From Isoetes taiwanensis (Eukaryota; Streptophyta; Lycopodiopsida; Isoetales; Isoetaceae), in the NCBI GenBank assembly GCA_021234155.1, contig JAJEKV010000030.1:818901-882900 (forward strand): a stretch of DNA of 64,000 bases, in the 5' to 3' direction. The notes beneath the pieces were generated by a model that was given only the letters and a program-made list of their open reading frames with translations, had not been told where the DNA came from and ran no database searches. Shown here piece after piece: positions 22,861 through 32,698 of this stretch; position 1 is the stretch's first letter, and each line of letters begins with the position of its first letter. The position numbers were made by a program, and so were the translations under genes.

Positions 22861-25800
22861 TCCACGCTGGGAAAGGCCAAGGCCAAGTCATTTATAGTCC
22901 CCGATAGATTCGGAAGTAGCCATAACTTTGCATCTCCCGTAATGGTTCAAATGTTGAAGTTGAAACCATTAAAGTCAAAGCCAAGGCCCGCTTGTCTTAG
23001 CAAGTGGAGCAAGAAGGCGCACGGCAGGTAAAAGAATCAACTTTGACATCGACTTCTGTCGGGATTAAGATCCGTGATGGGGGCAGAGGTAATGGGCATG
23101 GCAAATATGACTTGATAATAGGTATGGAGTACCTTGGACCAGCAGGGGCCATTATTGATTGTGGAAAGCGGAAGGTGACCTTCCCAAAGACCACGGCAAA
23201 GATCATTGAGATAACATGTAAAGAAGTTGTTCCCATCATGCGATTGTATGTCTTCTAAACGATCGCTCAATTGATTCGCGCATCAAGAGTGAGCAAGTGG
23301 CATACATTTCAAGCTTGAGATTAGTGAGCCGGAATTGGAAGGAAGCAAAGAAGACAAGATGCTCTTTCAAGTTGCCGAGGCAAATAGCTAAGTTGATCAC
23401 GGAATTCCACGATCTCTTCCGTGATGAGATCAAGCAGCTCCCTCCTTATAGAGGAGTCGAGTGCGAGATAGCACTCGAACCGGGAACAAAGCCAACAAGC
23501 AAGGCTCCATATAGAATGACAACGCAGAGTTGTCTGAGCAAGAAGAAGCAAGCCAGAGAGCTGCCGACCTCAGGTTTCATTAGACCTAGTGTCTCGCCGC
23601 TTTGGAGCCCATTCTTTTGTCAAGAAGAAGGATGGATCTTTGAGGATGTGCATAGACTATAGACAGCTTGAATAAGCACACCATTAAGAACAAGTATGCG
23701 CTTCCAAGATCGACGACTTGATGGATCAGCTTCAAGGAGCAAAGATCTTTCCAAAATCGAATTTAAGGTCAGGTTATCATCGATACCTGATAAAGGAGGA
23801 GGATATCCACAAGACCGCCTTCAGATGACGGGTATGGGTTGAGTTCAGTGATGATGCCTTTCGCTTATCAAATGCCCCGCAACGCTCATGAGGCTCATGA
23901 ACCATATCTTCGTGGAGTTCCCCGACACCTTTGTGATTGTTTTCTTTGATGACATTTTGGTGTATAGCAGATCCCTTGAAGAGCACGGCAACACTTGAGA
24001 AGGGTGCTAGAGAAGTTGAAGAGGCACCGGTTAAACGCCAAGTTGTCGGGCGCCACCGCAACGTGAGAAGGTGGAATACCTTGGTCACGTGATCTCGGCA
24101 GAAGGCATCTCGACGACCCCCGCCAAGATTGAGGCAAGTTGATTCGCTGGGCCGCTACCAAGAATGTGCACGAGGTCGAAGTTTTCTGGCCTAGCAGGGG
24201 TACTACAGTGAAGTTCGTGAAGAACTTTGTTAAGATAGCAGCCCCAAGTAAACAGACTTAACGAGGGCGTAGAAGGTGAAAGATTGGGTAGAGCATTGGC
24301 ACAAGAAAGCCCAAAAGGGGTTTGAATTGTTGAAAGAAGCTCGACGACTAAGCCCTGCCTTGACCTTGCCGGACCCGAGAAAGATAAGCTTGTAGCAACA
24401 GATGCGAGTAAGATAGCTACAGTGCAAAGGCTTATGCAAGAAGAGCGCGGTGGTAGCGTATGATTCCGTGAAGATGAACGACGTAGACGCCGCCACCCAA
24501 CGCACGATCAGGAATTGCTTTGCGGTTGTCGTGGCGTTAAGAATATGGAGGCACTACCCTTTGGGAAGGAAGTTCCAATTGATACCCACCATCGAGCCTC
24601 CAATATGTATTCACGCAACCACACCCTCAACTGAGGCAGCCGAGATGGATGGAGTTCCTCAAGAATATGACTTTGATATAGTCTACAAGCCGGGAAACTC
24701 AATGTGGTAGCAGATGCGCCAAGGCATCCCCCGACAACTAGGGTGCATTGTAATGTAATTTCGACGCCTCCAAATGACTTTGGTAAGAAGATTGAAGAGT
24801 CCTTGCCAATGGATGTGGATTTCGTGTGGAACCATGGACAAGCCTCTAAGGAGGCTAGAACAGATAAAGAGCGGGAGGCCTTCAAGCATTATAAGAAGGA
24901 AGGCAACCCGCTATACCATAAGAACAAGCAGCGTAATCCAAATCATCGTGTAAGGAAGTTGATCCTCCATGACACGCATACAAAGCCCAATAGCGGCCAT
25001 GCGCGGGATTCATGAAAACATATTTCAAAGTGCGCTGCGCCTATTATTGGCCGTGAATGAAGAAGCAAATAGATCGCTACATCAAGGAATGTCGTACTAT
25101 GCCAGCCAGACTGGGCGGAGCCTTCAATTCCGTGGGCATTAGAGCCATTAGCTGTGCCAAACGCTAAGTGGGGAGGTAATCAGCATGGACTTCATCACAG
25201 ACTCCTAAGAACAAAGAAGAGGCAAGGATGCCTTGATGGTAGTAGTCTAATAAGTTGTCAAAGATGGCACATTTTGTGGCCTTGTGTGACCACGATAAAT
25301 TTTATGGATACAAAGAAAGCTCTTCACCAAAGAGATCTTTCAAGCTTCATGGCATGCCAAGGGAGATTATCTCCGACTGTGGATCCGGTTCATGAGTGCT
25401 TTTGGCAAGACCTCTTCGCGATTTATTCGCACTAAGCTATCCATGAGCACGGCGTGATCATCCTCGACGGATGGCCGCAGACGGAGCGGACCAACAGATC
25501 TTAGAAGACATGCTAAGAAACTATGTCCGAATAAGCAAAGCATGTGGGAAGAATTTATTCACTTGGTGGAGTTTGCATACAATAGCACCAAGCAGAATCG
25601 CCCCAAATGTCGCCATTTATGATCAATTATGGCTATCGCGTTTAACTCCGCATTAATTTGGCACAACCCCCGTCAAAAGTAGAAGTTTCGCAGCCAGATG
25701 TTGGCCGATATGCGCAGAGTTCGTGGAAGAAGTTCGAGGTTATCCGCTAGCAGCAAGAAGTCGCCGTAAGAGCATCGCCGACAAGCATCGAACAAATGAG

Positions 25801-26200
25801 AGTTCAAAGTTGGAGATGATGTATGGCTCAAGATAAAGGTCAAGCAGCGGCTTAGATTGGTAATTGCAAGAAGCTTGCTCCAAGGTGTATGGACCCTTCG
25901 TAATAATCAAGAGAGTAGGTAATCAATCCTACAAGTTGGATTTGCCAAAGACACCTAAAGATTCATAGGGTCTTCACACGAGTTTGTTGAAGAAGCATAC
26001 TCCAAATCCAGACGAAGTCTTGGACACTCCAACGTTGTTGGAAATGACGGAGGAGCAGCTGGAAATAGTTCCAGAGATGATTCTTGATAAAGCTTTCAAG
26101 AAGACAAGGAGGTCGGAATTCCTCCAATACTTGGTCAAGTGGGAAACACTTGCCGCTGGAAGACGCCGACGCGGGTACTTAAGAAGGATTTAGTAAAGCA
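22860..26200 (+). pseudogene. Gypsy pol remnant: protease, RT, RNase H, integrase, chromodomain
   Basis: Protease: GSSHNF near 22905, with the active-site Asp-Ser-Gly degraded, and YDLIIGMEYLG (about 23107-23139). Reverse transcriptase: LPPYRGVECEIALEPGTKP (23439-23495), GFIRPSVSPLWSP, and DDILVYS (about 23948-23968). RNase H: ATDAS near 24400, a DQELL remnant near 24500 and YKPGN near 24683. Integrase: an HHCC-region remnant from about 24880, then a core remnant from about 25184. The chromodomain lies at about 26070-26190 (QYLVKWETL). Frames change repeatedly, so no polyprotein can be made. Domain order defines Ty3/Gypsy. Confidence 0.9.
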
Positions 26201-27138
26201 AAGACCTACGCTTTTTATGGAGCAATGGACGGGCAAGGTCATCTCCCAAGAAATCGCTCTGCATGTCGATTTGTGTAGGTTAATTCTTGTATAGATTAAT
26301 CCACGATGCAACCTATGCTTGGTATGGGTCGCATGCGTTGTTATTATGATGATGAGACCACCACGTGATCTCTAGGGCGGTGTAATGTCAATGTAGGCAT
26401 GACCGCTAAGCTCGATTGGGCGAAAGTGGAAGGTAGATTAGAAAGTCTACTGCTCCACACTTAAGCGAGATCCACCGAGAGAAAGGAGGTCATTAAGGAA
26501 TGCATTGATAGGGAAAGCACCTTTAGCCCCATATATGCTTTGATAGAGAGGAATCCATCCTTCACGCCCCCACGCCGAAGAAGGATATCCTCCACGTACG
26601 GGCAACTAGAGGTGTAGGCATGAGCCGCATATAGGCATATAGGCGCCTCTCCACGGCCATTATGGAAGATTCATCCTCTTCCTAATGCCGGAGATTAGCC
26701 AGCCATGCATTCATGTAGATAGGTGGGTTGGTCACCATATAACCAAAATTTATTAAATAATTAAAACGGTATTAACGTAGTGCCGCACCAGCAGCCAAGA
26801 GAGCTCCGGAGGGAGGGCAAGGAGGTCGAAGATTTAAGACTTGCAACACAAGTTTTGTTGGAATGTGTTGCAAGGAATGAAGAGTACCCTGACAATAACT
26901 ATAGATATGAAATGTTGAAATTTTGTCTAATTTAAGATAGTGAATACCTTGTTTAATGATGTTATGAATTGTTAAGCATTCCATAGTATGATGACGGATA
27001 ATGTTTTAAAGATATTACCTTAGGGTAATCCCGTAAATGTATAACTATTATATTGTATGCATCACGCTGATTGCGCATTGCGATTAGTAAGATCCCAAGG
27101 TGGGGAGACCCACGCATGCCGCGACAAAGATCATTTCA
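26200..27138. other. Gypsy 3' untranslated region
   Basis: This is non-coding sequence between the chromodomain end and the polypurine tract. No ORF or strong repeat is supported. Confidence 0.6.
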
Positions 27139-27151
27139 AGGTGGGGGAGAA
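27139..27151 (+). other. Polypurine tract
   Basis: AGGTGGGGGAGAA directly precedes the TGACG start of the 3' LTR, as expected for plus-strand priming. Confidence 0.85.
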
Positions 27152-28699
27152 TGACGCCCAAAGACGCGATACGGTCCCAAGACGATAATCGCATCGCCTG
27201 CCACGCAGACACGCCCACCGACCGACGTAATGCCAACCCGATAGCCGTAAGTAGCCCTAGGGGCAACTTGCTAGAGTGTTCATATATTATTAATGTGCAC
27301 ATGTGCACATTAATGAGGGCACACCTTCCATGTTGGCATATTTTGCCACCTAGCCATTAAAGGCAAGTGGGGCCTTTCCATTATCCCACATGCCAAATTG
27401 GGCAATTGGAAACCCTAGCCTAAACCCCATGTCTATTTAGGGTAGGGAAAACCCTAGCTTGCTAGTTTTTAAGCCCTTTAGGGTTTAGAGCTCGCTTTGG
27501 CTGCCCCTGTGAGCCAAAACCGCCCCCCGACGCCTGTTAATTGCGCCATCGGGCCTCCTCAATCCGGATCATTTCCAGGATGGTTGAACTCAGTCGAGGA
27601 GCCACTCAAGGATCAGATTTGGTCAATTTAATAGCTTAAACCGCCTTCTAGTCATAGAATCAGTAGGTTTAGACTATTAAATTGCCCATAGTAGCTATCT
27701 AGATCTTAGATTCTGACACTAACCAAAGAACCTAACTCTATGATTAGATCTAGTTCTTTAGTTCTTAAATGATGTATTTGGATGATGTATCTCTCGTGAA
27801 CTCCTTGTATTGGGAAGGGGGTAGAGGCCCTAAAGCTTGTAGTTGATGCTCCTAGAGTAGCCTCTCTAGCACACCGTAGATTCGCCTTTGGTACAAGAGC
27901 CACACCCGGTTGTGGGTGGAGGGCCGACCGGCTAAGAAGGAGGTTCATGTTCGACTCCGAATCCATCCCCCGGTGTGTAAAGCCTACCGGGATCATTGTG
28001 ACTAGGTCTAATGGCTTACCACCGAAAGTGCTGTAAAGGCATGGGCTCGACACCGCGGAAGTGGTGTACACTTTCTAGTGGGTTCGGTCAATACGGGCAA
28101 AGGGCCCTCTAGTCACCTTGAGTCAGCATGTAGATCTCTCGAGGGAGTGATCCCTACCGCCCCATCGAACCGGGAGGATGAGACCCGTGAATAGCCCTTT
28201 GGCTATGCATCCGGTGAGCTGGCTGGCCAGGTCCCAACACTTTTCACCCTACTCGCGCAAAGTGTGCCGTGAGAGGGGCGGATGGAGTGGACAACCCAAT
28301 GCCATGTTCTTATGCTAGCCAAATCCATTGCCATGAATCATGCGCAATGAACTCGGAGACCCAAGCCGCCACCTCCCCTTGAGTCCGAGCCTTGGGTAGG
28401 ATTCCCTATGTGATGTGGCCGATCTTTGTCTATGCAGATATATGTGGAGGACCATCCTTCGAGATGGTCACATGATATTGATGTATGTGCTAATCACGGA
28501 CATGTATGTTCACGCCTCCGCAGCCTAGGTAGGCCCCCGAGGGAGACAGTAGAATGACACCTTCACTCTTTCCCACCGGGACTCGCTACGGGTGCAAGTA
28601 TATGTGGGAGGGCCCAGACAAGATGGAGTCGGGTGTGGGGAAGAACCCCTGCTTGTATAACGGGAGAGTGCAATCAGTATACCAGTAGGGGACGCCACA
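27152..28699 (+). repeat. 3' LTR
   Basis: It starts TGACG after the polypurine tract and ends GGGGACGCCACA. It matches the 5' LTR with many 1-8 base indels and scattered substitutions. Confidence 0.9.
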
Positions 28700-30425
28700 C
28701 CAACTAAAAACTAGAGCAACATAAAATGCAAAGACAGATTATAACCCAAAGCTGGAGAAACCGATCCAACTGAAAGTACAACCACCGCCTATGCAAAAAG
28801 AATGAATCAAGGTAAGTATGCTGACAAGATTTCTTCTCTTGATCAAGAGAAGAACAATTGTAAGCCATAACAATTTTATTTTGCTCCACTTAACAACAAT
28901 CTCATCTCGGCAGATTCACGCTTAAAGATAAACAACTTCCTTCTCTTCTAGATTGACCATAAATGCCTACCACATGCTTAGATGAAAAGCTCTCTTCAGA
29001 GTTTGGGCTAAGCATAGATAGATAGCAAGCAAAATTTGCCGGGCTAGATCGAGACGCGTACAAATAGGGTCAACAACCAAGACCATGCCGGGCAGCCACA
29101 CAAGAAAACAATGCTCAATACTCAACCCTTTGCTGGCATAAAGGACAGAGCTCAAACTGGATTATCCATTTTATGGACTAACCTGTTGACTCGAGGCATC
29201 TATGGACCACTTGCCACCACAAAAACTACTACTTTGGGATGAAGCAGCTTTGTTCCATACCCATATCCAAACACTTTTCCATTGTGGCTGAGGGACCTAA
29301 GATGCCACCTATTAGATGGAGGCAGGATTTCAGAATGCAAAAGCAATTTATACATGTAAGACACAAACCACTCGGCCGGATATCCGGGATGGCAACCCTA
29401 TACGACTACCTCCTCAACCAGGACCAGAATCCTCGTGGCAACAATGCAAGAATATGATTCCGCATTACACTGTCCCATCTCTGCATAACAAGAACTTTGT
29501 TCTAAATGCTTCCCATGACATGAGATGACTGTGACTATACCAAGTCCGCGATAATGCTTTATACGGTCAAGTATCCATCATCGTTGTGTCTTTGGATGAA
29601 CAACCACACTTAGAGGCACATTCTCTGGAGTGTCCTGCAAAGGAACCCACCAGCATGGAGTGGACAACTGAATACATGCCTCAGGATTAATATGGAAAAG
29701 AGACCGACGTTGTCCTGGCAAGAAGCAAACCCCTTTAGAAAGGGAGAAGCATTAGGATACAGATGTATATGATAAAGCAAAGCCCAAGGAAGGAGGGGCT
29801 TAATGGTGGCTTTATGAAATGGGAGACAATGTTGAATCGACTGCACCAACAACCTCAGGCCAGGAGAATCATTCTTACCAATGAAAATCCTCCAAATAAA
29901 CTTTGATATCATCACCTTGCTTTGGAGGTGTACATACCAAGACCACCAGCTGCCTTAGGTCTAATACATTTCGCCCAAGCTACCTTGATCACCGCTCCTA
30001 GCTTATTTCCACCCCAAATAAAATTTCTGACGATACGCACAATCTCCTCCATCTTACACCATGGAGCTAATAGAGGAGGCTTCATGTAGACATGAGTATT
30101 ACTAAGTAAGAACACATTTAGCCACGTTGATTCTACTCGGCATGGCATGCTTTAGTTCAGATTCCACCAAAACAAGTGCTTTTGCAACCCATTAATGATT
30201 TCATCCCAAGCATCCAAGGTAGAGACGGAATTCCAACCGGAATACCAAGCAACTTTGTGGTATTGCCATGCGTAAGAATCTTCCATGGATAGTCCAAAAA
30301 CGTGGAGGGATGGAATCCGCCCAACGCCCACAAAGTCAAGACATTTTTGCCACCCTACAAGAACTCCCCGATGCTAAGGAGAATGTGTCTAATAATAGCT
30401 TAGCATTAATAAGATAATTGTTGGA
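28700..30425 (-). mobile_element. Minus-strand LINE, 5'-truncated, split by the Gypsy insertion
   Basis: On the minus strand the sequence encodes an LLLDTFSLASG block (near 30400), KLLGIPVGIPS (near 30240), FIWGGNKLGAVIKVAW with CIRPKAAGGLGM (about 30040-29940) and a CPLCQQ-VE zinc-binding remnant (near 29140). This is the C-terminal half of a plant LINE RT and its zf-RVT tail. Sequence upstream of the YADD box is absent, so the copy is 5'-truncated, as most LINE insertions are. It rejoins its 3' end at 15566-15527 once the Gypsy element is removed. Confidence 0.82.
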
Positions 30426-30731
30426 GGCATTGTTTGATGATAGTTGATAGTTGGTTGTGTCTTTGCCGTTTTTTAAAGCCATAGAAGGCAAAAATCAAGA
30501 GTTCCAGATAATCGAAAAAAATGAATACTAAAATGTAAGATTATGCAGTCATATGACCATCATATCGTGTGTATGCTTATCTAGAATTCACTTATTTCAA
30601 AAATGGTACTGCTTTTGTAAATGTTGTTCTTCAAAGTCTCACATACACGACCACTCAACGATATTTATTACAAAGAAGCCATCTAAAGGGTGTAAGTAGG
30701 TCCTAAAATGTATTTGTCTCAACTATTCAAG

Positions 30732-30965
30732 TCGTTATCATGTCTTTGAATGTTAATACCGGGTTTCTTTCTTGGTATAAAGGCAAACTAAATGATTGGT
30801 GCTTTATGTGCTTAACTTGGAAATCATATATTGAAGCTTTACGTAACCCACATCCGAATCCATTTTCACCCATTCAGATTTTTGTCATGTCCCAGATGAC
30901 ATTGAAAACCACCTTGGTCCGAAGGCAAGAAGATGCACAAGAGTTCATGAGCTATGAGAGTCTGG
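30732..30965 (+). pseudogene. UBP15/16-type pseudogene, exon B (catalytic Cys box and QEDA block)
   Basis: After an acceptor (CTATTCAAG) the exon begins T-CGT-TAT-CAT. The family has Ser-Cys-Tyr-Ala here, so the catalytic Cys codon reads CGT (Arg), and six bases are missing from the box. A frameshift leads to LNDWCFMC, PHPNPFSPIQI and RRQEDAQEFMSYE, which match the DWCFMCELE ... PFSPIQIL ... GRQEDAHEF blocks of UBP16-19. The 3' limit is approximate. Loss of the nucleophile alone would kill deubiquitinase activity. Confidence 0.78.
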
Positions 30966-31038
30966 GCAAATTTGTGCACTTGGTCCTTTGTGTGATTTGT
31001 GCCTCTATAATTCTCATTGTTCTTACTTTTCTCTATTT

Positions 31039-31157
31039 GCCATTGACTCAATCAAGTCAATCTGCTTAGATGAGGCGGGGGCGAGAAAGTTGTAGATCCA
31101 CGTTCACAGTTAACAACTTTAGTTCAGTATATATTTGGTAGACTTCTGCAATCTCAA
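31039..31157 (+). pseudogene. UBP15/16-type pseudogene, exon C
   Basis: [14 protein letters not shown], then after one frameshift [18 protein letters not shown] and RLLQSQ, ending CTCAA|GTAATG. This matches the AIDTMQSVCLDE ... TTL-x-Q-x-IFGG-x-LQSQV segment of UBP16-19. No later exons (zinc-binding Cys pairs, catalytic His) were found up to 32.6 kb, so the 3' half of the gene is gone. Confidence 0.78.
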
Positions 31158-31159
31158 GT

Positions 31160-32050
31160 AATGAAACCTTCTTGGAAAGAATAAGGAATTGATCATCACT
31201 TAGAAAAATGCAAGATGAAGAAGAAAAATGTTTTGCCCCCTGTGGTTTTTTGAAATGCCTCCACACAATGCCATATATAAGACATTGGAAATAAGCACAA
31301 AACAAACTCTTCGGATATAAATAATGTATTTGGCAATAGTATTTGTTTTTTGTATCACATGTTTATTATTATTCTGGAAAATATGGAAACTCGACTTTTC
31401 TAAGCTTAGATTCATCAAGTTCGCAGGTTCGCAATTGTGATCGTTTCGGCTTAATATCAGACCTTATTTAAGAAGAGTTGGACAAAAGAAATGTTCATGG
31501 TGGTCTTGGCCGCCGCGATAAATTTCTTGTATATCGTAAGTATTTGAAGGCTCATAAAAATGGTGGAACAAACTTGTAATGGCAACCACTTTGGATATCT
31601 AAACTCTAGGTTGTCTAGATCAGCGCCCCTGCATGAGATGTTGAGCACGACCTCGGTACAGATGCTGAGATCATACCTTCAAGAGGTCATGGATCGCCGG
31701 GATTAGCTCGGTCCTCGGGCACTTGCCTGATATGTGTACATATTTCTTTCCCCTCATGATAGATGTTTTTACAATTTGACAACAATCTTATTCCTGTCAC
31801 AGTTTTTCCCTTGAAAACCCTTCGGAATGGGGGTTTTTTAATCTGGACAGTAATATATTTGTTGCGCCTCCGTTTTGGTCCCATAGGCTGATTGGTCTCC
31901 GTGGACGATAACAATTCTATTTTATTCTATTCTATTCTCTAAATGATATTGGATGGAAGAGGAATTTGATTTAGTTATTAGACAAATGGCAACATGTCTT
32001 CCAAGGATGATCTGATTACAAAACTTATAGAGAATTGGCTAATACTAGTA
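31160..32050. other. Intergenic spacer
   Basis: No coding region or recognised repeat is seen between the last UBP remnant and the SINE. Confidence 0.6.
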
Positions 32051-32054
32051 CAAA

Positions 32055-32250
32055 GATAGATAGATAGATAGTATTTTAACGTCAAGCCACTAGGCAGCAT
32101 CAAACTAGACATGTGACCACACAACATACTACATTGCTCGGTTGGGCCATGCCCCCCAACAGTTCAGAATGCAATTTTGGGTGGTCTCAAACTCGAGACC
32201 TATAGTTGCTAGAACTAGTGTGTTACCACTCGACCAATCATCCAGACACA
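32055..32250 (-). mobile_element. tRNA-derived SINE, minus strand
   Basis: On the minus strand, TGGTCGAGTGG (A box, plus coordinates 32226-32236) is followed by a degenerate B box in AGTTTGAGACC (32183-32193). The sequence ends in a CTAT-repeat tail (plus-strand GATA repeat near 32055-32075). Order and spacing are those of a Pol III promoter in a plant SINE head. Boundaries are approximate and no target duplication was identified. Confidence 0.55.
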
Positions 32251-32520
32251 AGAGAGAGATGCAAGACGAATGGGTATATTTAGAACAAACAAAACTTGTA
32301 TAGGATCCAACATCCAACAACATCATACGAATAGGAAATACTAACCTTAAGCGTTCAAGTCTCTCGACGGAACTGTCGAAGGGAAATTGTAGGCTCCACT
32401 GAAACTTTGGAGATGCAAAACTCTAGATGAAGTAAAATTGTGGAAATCTCAAACGACTGAGAATTGTGGCGAAGCAATGGAATGAAGCAAAATTGTGGAA
32501 CTGTCGAACGATGGAGGCCA

Positions 32521-32624
32521 CCCCGTCAGCAAGAGGGTATTCCAAAAGCAAATAATGGGGGTAGGGTAATTCACTCTGTGAATGGCCTTTCCACGTTGGC
32601 GGCCCCGTCAGCATAAGGGTATTC
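32521..32624 (+). promoter_or_regulatory. Direct repeat in the DDRGK1 promoter region
   Basis: CCCCGTCAGCAAGAGGGTATTC (32521-32542) and CCCCGTCAGCATAAGGGTATTC (32603-32624) are nearly identical, 82 bases apart, the second ending 75 bases before the ATG. They may be shared regulatory elements or a small duplication. No TATA box is obvious. Confidence 0.4.
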
Positions 32625-32698
32625 GCTGCCGGGGATGACTTTGCAGAGGGTCTGCTCTTAAAAAACATTGCTGCGTTCGAAGTTCGCATTCAGAGAGG

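Larger units (their letters stand above)
15567..28699 (+). mobile_element. Ty3/Gypsy chromovirus-type LTR retrotransposon, about 13.1 kb, decayed
   Basis: Two similar LTRs of about 1.55 kb flank a PBS complementary to tRNA-iMet, a long leader with extra ORF-like regions, gag, and pol in the order protease, reverse transcriptase, RNase H, integrase, chromodomain, then a polypurine tract. Gypsy order (integrase last) and the chromodomain place it with chromoviruses. Frames are heavily interrupted, and the LTRs differ by many small indels, so it is an old dead copy. It lies inside a LINE, which lies inside a UBP gene. No clean 5-base target duplication was found, and the outer 5' boundary is uncertain by a few bases. 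Confidence 0.92.
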
